Assembly: GCF_052857255.1 (NCBI RefSeq)
Contig: NC_135497.1
Span: 179,355,745-179,419,744 of the forward strand
DNA: 64,000 nucleotides
From: Amblyomma americanum
Lineage: Eukaryota > Arthropoda > Arachnida > Ixodida > Ixodidae
Direction: 5' to 3'
A program made the translations under genes and the position numbers. Below the pieces are notes generated by a model. The model saw only the letters and a program-made list of their open reading frames with translations. It was not told the DNA's origin and did no database searches. Each line of letters begins with the position of its first letter. Positions within the stretch are counted from its first letter, which is position 1. Shown in pieces: positions 55,176 to 64,000 of the stretch.

Positions 55176-55380
55176 GTTGTTTACCCCCTTTTGTCGGTTT
55201 TTCTGTTTTTTTATATTTTATTGTTTATGTTCACTATATATTGCCACTTTCGGTTCTTCAATAGACTCAGTTGCTAGTCAGCGCTTGTCTTGACTTTGTC
55301 CCGCCTTTGTTGCGCTGTTCACCCACCATGAATGCTTACCAACTCGCCCAAATTTCAGCTTCACTCAAAGGACAACAGTC

Positions 55381-57213
55381 CCAAGACGACAGGAAGCCCA
55401 ACTGCTTTATGGGCTCAAAGAAACTGCAGGTCATTAGCACATATGCACAGTACCCAAATAACAGTCAGAGAAATAATTCGCCAACCTGATGGTGCCGTCA
55501 TATGCTGCCAGTTCCGGAAAAATGGTGGCATGCATTACAATGTAGAGCCACTCACTTCACCACCAGTTCATTGCCCTTGTCACATTGTATCATGTTAGTG
55601 ACAAATTAACGGTGCATGAACCTATCTCTCTCTCTCTCTCTGTCTCAGTCTACATCACAGCACCCAAGCGATCGCGGTTAAGCAAATGCCGAACACTGTA
55701 TGTGCAAGTGGCTTGTAGAACTTCATTTAATGATTATATGCCTAGTGTCCTACCTGCAAAACACTGCCTTTCTGCACCCGCTAGTGCAGGTTCAAGCGGT
55801 CCTAAACTTCTCACGAGCAAGGGTTGTGTTGTATGCGTTGAGTTTTGTGCGTTTTTTTTTTAATTCGATCCCATTGACTACACTGTAATTCTGCAAGTTT
55901 TGCACATTGTCACATGAAAACCACTGCACATAATGAGAAATGTGATTCCAAAGCTGACGTCAAGTGTCTAACGCTTTATGACACTTAACAGATAGCAAAT
56001 CTGCGTAGTATCTTACATTGTAGGACGGCAGAAAAGTCAATGTTGAAAAAAATATTTCCACCATTAAAAGGACGATTCTGAATTGTGGAGTGAAATAAAC
56101 ATATTACGTTGACAAATTTCGTTGACAGCGTTGCACTTGATGTTTGAAGCGGGGTATAGCTCTTCTTTACTGGCAGATTGGATGTTCATCTTTCAAGTTT
56201 AAAATTCTGCTTCACAATGGCAAAAGCAATAGTGTGTGGAATTTATTTGACGCCTACGGCGGCACAGTGGCAACCAAGCCGATGTGCCTGCTGAGGCGAA
56301 GATGTGCTCCACCACAATACACGGAGGAGAAGCCGCAAAGCCGGAAGCATGTACGAGCCACTTCCGGAAAAACACAGACGTTTTTTGTGGGAAGACAAGG
56401 AAAGCACCCTGTTCGCTGGTTAAAAGAGATGTAAAAGTTTGCACACATCGAGTTAAAACCCATAGGTTCGAGCTTAGCGCAAGCTAATTAAGAGGAGAAA
56501 CAGATAACAGATTACGATACTGTTTAGTAAGCTGTACTGCCAAGGCTCCGAGCGAATACACGCATCTCTGCTGGCATACGTCGCAAGCTGCGGCCGCCTG
56601 CTTGCATATGTGCGAGTGATTGCGGTGCTCACCACACACAACCAGGCGTACATATAAAGACACTAATCTGCATGATTTTTGGGAGCACTGGGAGTGTTTC
56701 ACTACGCCTGGACATAATCGTGATGTGCAGTGGTTTTAGTCACGACGGTCGAGCGGACAATGTAACTATGTCGTCGCCGCGTCGATTGAGTGACAGCCAG
56801 AAATATAAGAATGGCCAAACTTCTCTAACTGCAGCTTCTCAAAAGTTGCGAATGTGGCGTTCAACTTCCAAACGCTTCGCGAAGGCGAGCGAGCTGCTTG
56901 TGCTGCTATACACGCATTCCCATGTCTTCGATCATTCAGTTGCAGCGTGTGAACTGCAAAATATTACTCCTGGCTATTTCCATGCTAACGTCACGTACAT
57001 ATGGGATTTTCTACTGTGTGCCGAAGTTTGCTCCATGAACATTAAGGGTTTCCTAACGGCGAGCAGTTCACTCCAGTCGAAGTTGAAAGCACGCCCCACC
57101 TTTGCTCGTGTGTTGCGACGGCTGGGCAGGGGCTGTTCAGCTCACGCTAAGCTTGAACCCACGGTGATTTAAACTCGACGTACATGAACTTTCGTGAGAA
57201 CACAAAGCTGCGG
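55381..57213. other. Intronic DNA of the ABHD-family gene; no gene recognised
   Basis: A TC-repeat lies at about 55,624-55,645. A 166-codon plus frame at 56,672-57,172 and shorter frames at 56.1-56.5 kb have no motif I know. All lie inside the inferred intron on the opposite strand. Confidence 0.4.
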
Positions 57214-57670
57214 GCTCAGCCATAGCCTCCTATATTTTCCATGCCCGGGCATCGGCTCAAAAGTGGCCGTCCAAGGAAAATCAAGGCTACCAGTGCTACT
57301 TGCGGATGAAGTGTGAGGAGGTCAGGAGAGGGTTTCACTATGCACCAATGGGCGCCGGCTGCTGGTTCGCACGAATTTCAATATCTCTGGCGCGAGCGGG
57401 TTGTCTTAGGTTGTCTGCTATGCGAACGCCTCATCACGGCCAGCGGCAAAACTAGGCGCGCCGCGATGAAGCAGGCGATGAACGAGGTTTCAGGTATTTT
57501 CCGATGCGAGCACCTCTTCAGGGCAAGTGCCTCATTCATCGCCCCACGCATACTTTTGCCGACCACCGAGAAGCGGCGCTCGCAGCCTTGACGAAAAGTG
57601 TGATAATCGGCATTCTTTGATCTTGTCGCCGATGACCAGGCATGGAAAATATAGAAGGCTATGGCTCGGC
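57214..57670. mobile_element. Short TIR element (MITE), 42-bp arms
   Basis: Arms 57,214-57,255 and 57,629-57,670 are inverted at 37 of 42 positions (core AGCCATAGCCT[C/T]CTATATT and TTCCATGCC). The interior of about 370 bp has no transposase-like motif. A target duplication was not identified, so exact ends may lie slightly outside. Confidence 0.75.
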
Positions 57671-58137
57671 GCTTGCCTAGTCTCTTAGTCTTCCATAAAC
57701 AGCGTTAATTTGGCCCAGAACTGGATCGTTCACACTTCCAGCTTGCTGGTTGCTGGCTCATTTATATTGCAGTGGAGCACGCGTTGACCTCAGCAGGCTC
57801 GCTGGCTTGATCGTCGCTGCCATACCAGTGTACTTGCAGTGTACAGAATGACCAATTAAGTTTTGATGTATATGGTACACCAGTCCTTGGTGACCACATT
57901 TTCTATCTGTAAGAGATCTCCCTCCACTTTCACTCATCTCAGAGTTGTTGAGATCTCGGCACTCTTTAAAAAAATTTATAACACTGCCTACAAAGCAAAG
58001 CAAGACAAGTATTTATGAATGCTCCACAATAAAAATGTACAACACAGAACACTCTCAAATGATGCAGATGCCTGTGCCCATCACTATTACACACAATAAA
58101 AAAAGAAAAAGTAAAAATAGAACGGTTCAGAACTTGC
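57671..58137 (-). other. Intronic DNA next to the GC donor
   Basis: Nothing recognised apart from the donor GAG/GCAAGT at 58,138/58,137. Confidence 0.4.
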
Positions 58138-58207
58138 CTCAACATCCACTTCACTTTCTGGCCTAAGACGCTGTACACGAATGCCAGGCTGTTTGTCAAC
58201 CCAAGAC
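58138..58207 (-). CDS. ABHD4/ABHD5-like: ABHD4/ABHD5-family hydrolase, penultimate coding exon
   Basis: A 70-nt minus-strand exon: acceptor TATGTGCTTTTAG, then one base completing a codon and SWVDKQPGIRVQRLRPESEV with DVE, then donor GAG/GCAAGT. In ABHD4/5 proteins this block (G-S/A-x-S/T-W/C-I/V-D ... RP-x-S-x-V) directly precedes the GAGH segment, and here the two exons join in phase 0 as EVDVE-IIDGAGHH. The donor is GC instead of GT but otherwise fits the strong consensus of GC-AG introns. I did not find further upstream exons in 58.2-64 kb. Confidence 0.85.
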
Positions 58208-59780
58208 CTAAAAGCACATACAAAGAAAATAGAAGCACATATATTGGAACCTCAAGTAACATAGTGTTACAATATTGAGCTAATAAGGGCAAGACGGTGA
58301 GCATCCTGTTAAAGGGGTGGAAATGACAAATTTTTCGCTAGCGTGTTCTTTGTTTCAAACACTGCTATTGTTCCAGGACACGTGATGTGTGGTCCGCAAT
58401 TCAGATATGTGTGGTAAATAATTTATTATTGCATTATTTGTACTGAGCGATTTCGGTTTCGGTTTCTGAGCACCGGGGTCTGCTGTGACGTCATGATCAG
58501 GAAAAAGCAGCAACCCTGGACACGTGGGCCCTAAAAGTTGTGACACACGGACTGCTGCGTCGTCTGCTCTCGTAAACGTACCGCATACCAGCGCCTTTTG
58601 AAATGCCACCAAACTTGGTTGGTACTGCGATATGCTGAGAAAAGCCAAGCGAGCAAGGAACGACACCGAGTTCTGAAACCAAGCGGCTCACTTGGGCCGA
58701 TCTCAGACGGCATACCGCATATGCTAATGCGGTTTCTGCGTTGCATTTCGCTTTGCCACACTACAGCGATGCTCGGCGGGCATCTGTATCAGTGGCTGAA
58801 AGCGTCAGTCGGCCGATGCCGTGGCCACATTACAGCGACATGATGTCTCACTATTCGTGCCGACCAACACCCGTTGCTGTCTTAACTTCGCTTCACCCAC
58901 ACAGCCGCGCTGCGCGACTGGTCAGGGTCCCGTGGCTGCTGATTACGGTATCAGCTGCCCGCTTTTTTCTGCTGCTTGTATAGCAAACAGCCCATGTATT
59001 CATTAAATGAACGCCTCAAGATAATTGTTTCATGCGCGAGTGCATAACTCCCCAAGGAATGCGCCCATGAAGACGACTGCACCTCAGCACTACATTTGTT
59101 AACATAGATCTGCATCTGTATACAGGCAGCAATTGCGCATTCGTTCAGCATGGACTGCAAGTTGCATTCTATTTAGGTTAAGCAATCTCTTTTCTTTTGC
59201 ACTGGTTGTAAATTTACTTGTTCACGCGGTACAATAACTCTGCAAGAATCGCCGAAGAATGAGAGTGCCAGCCTGGGGAACGCTGCGGCCAACAACGCCA
59301 GGTTGTTGGCCGCATGGGAACAGCATTTCTCGCTCGCTGCAACTGCCTTTTCCAAAGCGTCCGGTACTTGACTTTAAATTGGTTTATCTAAAAGTATGTT
59401 CGGCACCGATTTGCGATAATTAAAATGACTGCATTTGTTGTCCTCAAGAAACACCAGCGACTGCTAGCATGCCGGACGTCTGCATTGATTGGCAGACTGG
59501 GTCACACTGCCTAGGAGTGGTGCTTCCTGCTTGATATATTTGCGTTCTAAAATGCAAGCAATACTTGATATCAGGTGAATGTTGTCAAAACTATGCTTGA
59601 TGACCATTTATATTCACTATAACTTGCGAACTCAACTCTCCACAATTGCCGACATTGCACATACAACACCCGCAGACTCACTAGGTCCATTTGTACCGCT
59701 GGTTAGCGGTGAAAGGCGAACATATCAAATGTAGTCATTCGTTTCACTTATTCGTAGTACGGAGAAGGTGTAGGCAAGAG
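58208..59780. other. Intronic DNA; perfect 12-bp-stem hairpin at 59,285
   Basis: No coding exon is recognised. GCGGCCAACAAC and its exact complement are separated by GCCAG at 59,285-59,313. Confidence 0.5.
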
Positions 59781-61433
59781 CAGAGGTGGCCATCCTCACG
59801 AGGGCGAACCCACATGAGCGAGAGGGAGGATGGGCGCATGAAATTTCATGAGAACGAGGGTGAGAGAGGAGACACGGTGAGGTGAGGGCATGGGAGGGAA
59901 GACACGATGGGTGAGGAAGGCACGATGCACTGTCTGAGGGCGAGGGTGGTAGCCCGAACCATGTTCCGGGCGAACGTTTTTTGTCTGTGCAGCCCGTTAT
60001 GAATTCTAGTTTTAAAGCGGTAGTTCTTAGGGTAAAGGTTCCCGGGGAAGACGCAGTGCACTAACAAGGGGGCACTGACTGGGCCGTGCGGGTGGCCGCC
60101 GGTCCAATGGGAACCGTGGTACCGCAGTGAACATTTTCATTATCAGCCCCAAGTCTGTCAGATGATCAGAGTGCAGAGTAAAACATGTGGAAATTATACC
60201 CAGTAAGGCTGTTGAATTCCTAAGTTCTAAGACTTGTTTCCCGGAACGAATTGTGATTTCAGCTTAGTGATGTTTCAAAGACTGGCTGCAACACAAACAA
60301 AATGCTTCTACAACATTCCACTGTCAAATCAAAGCTGTTGGCGGTGTTGGTGGGGAATTTTTTCATTTCCCACAGTGAGTAGATGAATACAGTCGTGTCT
60401 TCTTTCTATTTTCGCTGAAATTTCGGTATAGGAAAGCAGTACCGCAAAATCTGGTGGGCAAAGCCAACCACTGTAGTCTTACCATGGAAATAAAGAAGCA
60501 GCTTAACCATCTTGGTCTCAATCATCGCTCGCTCTGCCTTGCATTGTACGATGTGCTAAAAAGAAAAAGTTGTACTGCTGTGCAAATAAAAGAAACATCT
60601 CTTGGTTTATTTCTGTCCCTGGCGAGACGTGTGACCACGTAATCGCGAGCCTGATTTTATGAACCAAATTTATAGAAGGCATGGTAGGGAATTGACACTC
60701 AGGGTTTCGGTAATGCGTAGACGTGCAAGTAAAAAAATTACGGCCCGTTTAGCTTCGAGTTAACCACGAATTATCGTGCGATGGCAGCATTAGCCCTGGT
60801 TTTGCATGGTTTACGTTGACTGTCTATACTTTCGCTCGACCTGAACTGGCTTACTTTGGTTGATATATCATATTAAGTGAGTGATATTGCGTCATTTTAG
60901 ACTTGTACTGCGGTAGAACTGGTCATTCTCTACATTCACAGATCCCTGGGAGTGCTGATTCCGCTTCTGACGCAGAGGTGCAACGATTAAGCCACGTGCC
61001 ACTGCCCTGCGATGGCAGGTGCTGGCATCGCAGGGGCTTTTGAGACCCATGTTGTTCCTGAGGAATCTCTAGCGACTAATCATTAATTGAACTGCCACGA
61101 TGGGCAGTCTGCTCACAATCCGGTGGACAGCTAGTGATGACGTCACAACGTCACGTGATCAAGGTGCCCCATGTGCTAGAAGCAGGCTTCCAACAGAGTG
61201 ACAATCGCTTTTCGGAGGAGTGGAAGCGCTAGGGTTCTAAAATGGCAACCACAGGAATCATTCACTCCAGACTCAGGGAGTTAGTGATTACCATTATTTA
61301 GCCCAAATGCTGCATTTTAGCGACCCGTTTGAAATTCAAGTGGCATGATTAATGTTTTATCTTAAGTGACAGCATAACAGCCTCATTGCAGCGGAAAGCC
61401 AGCATCGCACTGAGGGCAGACACTAAAGAAAGA

Positions 61434-61534
61434 AAAAAACTTCATAACTGGGGGAGCGGGATCCAAACCCGTGGCACTGCTAAAAAATCAGTTCAACTGG
61501 CTGCTGCTTCAGACCACTACGCCATTGCCACAGC
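61434..61534 (-). mobile_element. tRNA-derived SINE head inside the hAT element
   Basis: The minus strand reads GGCAATGGCGTAGTGGTCTG (box A-like) and later GGGTTTGGATCCCG (box B-like), followed by an A/T-rich tail. It is similar in plan to 21,951-22,052 but a different tRNA source or subfamily. Confidence 0.6.
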
Positions 61535-62459
61535 TTTTTTTAAAGCGTGGTATTTATTTTATTACATTGAAAATATATTCTATTTATATTAACTAATTTA
61601 TGCACAAAAGCTTTAAGGAAACACCACGAAATACATTGCAAAACGAGAGCAACAGAGCCCCAGCCACAAGGTAAGGCTGAGCACATCACCAAGAGGGAGT
61701 GCCACTCCGGTCGGTTCATACACTTCCCTCAGATGAACAATCAGTTGGGAGAAATCTTAACATCCATCCTGTATGAACTACCGAGCTCTCGAGCTGTGCT
61801 AAATGTCGTCATCTTCATCACGTGCGCGTGTTCACACGTGTTAAACTGAAAGTCTCTCGCACTGTAGTTTGAAAGCGTCGTCTTCATCGTCTTCCATTCA
61901 TGCACATGGAAGCGTCATCAGACAAGTATTCAGCAAACCACACGAAATGGCAGGAGATTGGAAGCACTGAAATCCAAAAGATCCAGAGATATCGCAATGT
62001 CATCAGGTAGTGGTAATTAAGTGACCTACAAACTTTTCTTCTTCTGAGTCTATTCTTTGTTTAGCACTTACTGTAATCGCCTTGTTAAACGCTTCTGCAC
62101 TGCTTCCTAAACATTCTTGGAGTACATTAGTTTTTCTACAGAGACACAACAAAGTGCTGACTCATTTTAGCAGTGCATAGAAACGATGAAATGTTATAAG
62201 TGCAGGGCACATGTATGCATGCAGTGCGTGGCAGAAGTAAAGGCAGAGTGTTATTTTGGGCCTCAACTCGTAAATGCCTCGGTTTTGTCTCACGTATTAG
62301 CTCAAACAACACACACACACATACGCACAACAAATTAAGCATTTAGCCTCTTGTCCAATAGTGCCTTGAGGGCTTATCTTATATGTTCATTACTCAGTAA
62401 TATCGCCAGAAGTTGCAGACTACAAAAAATAAATGTGGGACCCATGTTACGACGACTGT

Positions 62460-62622
62460 TAGTGAGGAGGAGGGAGGGCCGACGATGTGAGGGCGAGGGA
62501 GGGCCAGGAACTTTTTGAAGTGAGGGTGACGGAGGGCCGGATAACTTTCCAAAATGAGGGTGAGGGTGAGAAGGGCCACGGATTCAAAAGTGAGGGTGAG
62601 GGAGGAAAAGTAAAAATGAGGG
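62460..62622. repeat. Degenerate GAGGGTGAGGGAGG subterminal repeats
   Basis: About ten imperfect GTGAGGGTGAGGGAGGGCC-like units sit inside the right end of the hAT element; related units lie at 59,800-59,950 on the left. Repeated G runs could form quadruplexes or act as transposase-binding sites. Confidence 0.8.
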
Positions 62623-62646
62623 CATTTGGCCACCTCTGGACAAGAG

Positions 62647-64000
62647 CAACTACTCATCGTCTTATCGACGTGAAGGTTTTGCTTGGCTGCTGAATGCTGG
62701 CACTGGCTGGTGCGTCAGCAAAGGCGTATTTGCCGATCAGCACACCAACTGCCGAATCGCTGACGCAGTGCCTGGCCAATGTCACACGTCGCCATTCATA
62801 GTACACCACTTTACTGTGCTATTATGTCACTAATATTTATTGATATCGTTCCCACGTACGTCTAGTTCCCACGGCTATACGTCAGCAACTACCATGCTAG
62901 CAATGGGTCTTGATCGTGAGAAAGAGCATTTAAGGACTCTTTGGAGCTGAAGTAAAATATATTTTAAGTGTTGGTCGCATCCAATACTCTGTTATGGGTG
63001 ACCTTACATACAGAGGAAGCCCATAATTAACAAGCTTTTATAGCCTCAAAATTTGGTGACTCAACCCGTTTAAGATATATACGAAAGAAGCCAAAAGTCA
63101 CAGATACCATACAGTTTCTCAAAATCATCCAAGAGAAAAGAGGTACTGCAGTCGTTCATCCACCGCCAGTAGGCACAGGAATGCCGGAGAATGCACACTA
63201 CGCATTTGGCTTGGATAGTTGGCTACTATTGTTCCGCGAACTAAAGTCACGCTCATTTTATGTTTTGCCACCACACACTGGAAGGTAAAGTTTCACATCC
63301 TTTACCAAGCTTCAAGCTTCAGAAATAGTTCTTTTTTGTACATTGAGCTCTCTATATTTTGATGCCCTTTGCTTGGGCTCGCCTGCATATTGTTCACAGA
63401 AATTTCAGCATCCACTTCTAAGGTGAATATTGGGTATAACTGCATTTTCACTATAATGACATCTGACTTAAACATGGTACAAGCTAGCCCAGCTATTCCA
63501 CCTCAGTTAACAAAGCTACCTAAATGGCTTAGAACTACTACCTGATCTAGACACAATCAGCCTCAATTTCCGGAAATTTGCACTCATTTCTACCTCACAT
63601 TCAGTGAAAGCCACGCATCTGTTTTGCTAGTAGGTGTCAGTCAGCAAAAGCATACACTGTCAGAAAAGTGCAGGAGGTGCACAAGCAAGATAAGCAAAGA
63701 CAAGCAAAGACTTCCTTAAAGTGGACATTCTTCCCCTCCAGCAATGAGTATTCAAAAGAAAATCTGTATGTCCTGGCATGCTACAGGTATGCTGCAGCAA
63801 ATATCCCTCCTACAAACAGACACAGTACATGTGCAGATTGTGTTCTCTGATGCCACTCATTACAAATCAGAGCAGTAGTAGCCTTGCAGTATTCACCTTT
63901 TGATGCAAGGAAGTCAAATGCCGCTACAGAAAAAAAAAAAAAAGCAACCAGCTGGCTTTCACAAACTAGGCCATAATCGAAGTTGTCACTGACCTTGAGC
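62647..64000. other. Intronic or intergenic DNA, no gene recognised
   Basis: AT-rich sequence with a 15-A run near 63,930. No exon of the ABHD-family gene could be identified here. Confidence 0.4.

Larger units (their letters stand above)
54170..55366. mobile_element. Penelope-like head-to-head inverted dimer with 14-bp target-site duplication
   Basis: Arms 54,170-54,593 (minus copy) and 54,905-55,330 (plus copy) are inverted repeats of one Penelope 3' region, about 90% alike by eye. The 311-bp centre belongs to the longer minus copy. Direct repeats AAAGGACAACAGTC at 54,156-54,169 and 55,367-55,380 bracket the whole structure, so both copies appear to have entered in one event. The plus copy has 36 bp more at its 3' end (AATGCTTACCAACTCGCCCA to TTCACTC). 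It lies in the GC-AG intron of the ABHD-family gene. Confidence 0.85.
59781..62638. mobile_element. 2.86-kb non-autonomous hAT-type element
   Basis: Perfect 12-bp TIRs, CAGAGGTGGCCA left and TGGCCACCTCTG right, are flanked by GGCAAGAG (59,773-59,780) and GACAAGAG (62,639-62,646). That is an 8-bp target duplication with one mismatch, the hAT signature. Both subterminal regions (59,800-59,950 and 62,460-62,620) are packed with GAGGGTGAGGGAGG-type G-rich repeats. No transposase frame is found inside, so it would depend on a relative elsewhere. It also carries a tRNA-like SINE remnant and several small hairpins. Confidence 0.82.

Noticed and set aside
63915..63945. Possible micro-exon of the ABHD-family gene after a T-run and CTGTAG acceptor (minus strand)
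   Set aside because: The 27-nt stretch does not match any segment of the ABHD4/5 family, and T-runs followed by AG are common.
1..64000. CRISPR arrays, operons, bacterial-type genes, rRNA genes
   Set aside because: No regularly spaced repeats with unique spacers, no polycistronic frames and no rRNA-like sequence were seen.

Overview
This window looks like repeat-dense nuclear DNA from a chelicerate, most likely an ixodid tick. The evidence is a mix of spliced host exons, very large introns, tRNA-headed SINEs of the type reported from ticks, and an RTE LINE, Penelope-like, mariner, Harbinger, hAT and Ty3/gypsy elements packed end to end. Nothing prokaryotic, organellar or CRISPR-like was seen. 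Species assignment is inference.

Layout. 1-5.0 kb: mostly anonymous sequence. 5.0-7.5 kb: a SINE, a 1.33-kb TIR element holding a perfect 156-bp tandem duplication, and a 55-bp-arm foldback. 8.0-12.75 kb (minus): a decayed Tx1/L1-type LINE, a dead mariner, and a 5'-truncated LINE with an uninterrupted RT-RNase H reading frame. 12.75-23.1 kb: my reconstruction is one large two-gene PIF/Harbinger transposon. It has a spliced DDE transposase on the plus strand and, converging on it, a four-exon Myb/SANT-like accessory gene on the minus strand. Intron 2 of the accessory gene holds a full-length RTE LINE with an intact 1005-codon ORF.

24.0-26.5 kb: LINE 3' end, a probable gypsy 3' LTR, and a gypsy integrase fragment. 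26.5-36.6 kb: SINE copies, more Tx1-type and RNase H-type LINE debris (one LINE nested in another), and two unrecognised reading frames. 37.2-40.7 kb: two tandem copies of one LINE, both ending in a CATC tetranucleotide tail. 40.9-43.2 kb: a decayed ZMYM1-like (DUF4371) hAT transposase. 43.9 kb: a tRNA-Leu-like sequence between 17-bp direct repeats. 44.3-46.2 kb: an AT-rich tract dense in AACATT/AATGTT, containing two SINEs with good target-site duplications.

47.4-64 kb (minus) appears to be the 3' end of a host gene of the ABHD4/ABHD5 alpha/beta-hydrolase family. Its two last coding exons lie at 58,138-58,207 and 53,899-54,075, and they are joined by a GC-AG intron. That intron carries a Penelope-like head-to-head dimer flanked by a 14-bp target-site duplication. 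Downstream of the stop codon there is a nested stack (hAT-like TIRs around pogo/Tigger-like TIRs around a Penelope fragment). Upstream there is a 2.86-kb hAT-type element with 12-bp TIRs and a near-perfect 8-bp duplication.

Most coding capacity is transposon-derived and broken. The pieces that look functional or recent are the RTE ORF, the ABHD-family exons, the 156-bp duplication and several SINE or hAT insertions with recognisable target duplications. All family calls come from motif reading without database searches.
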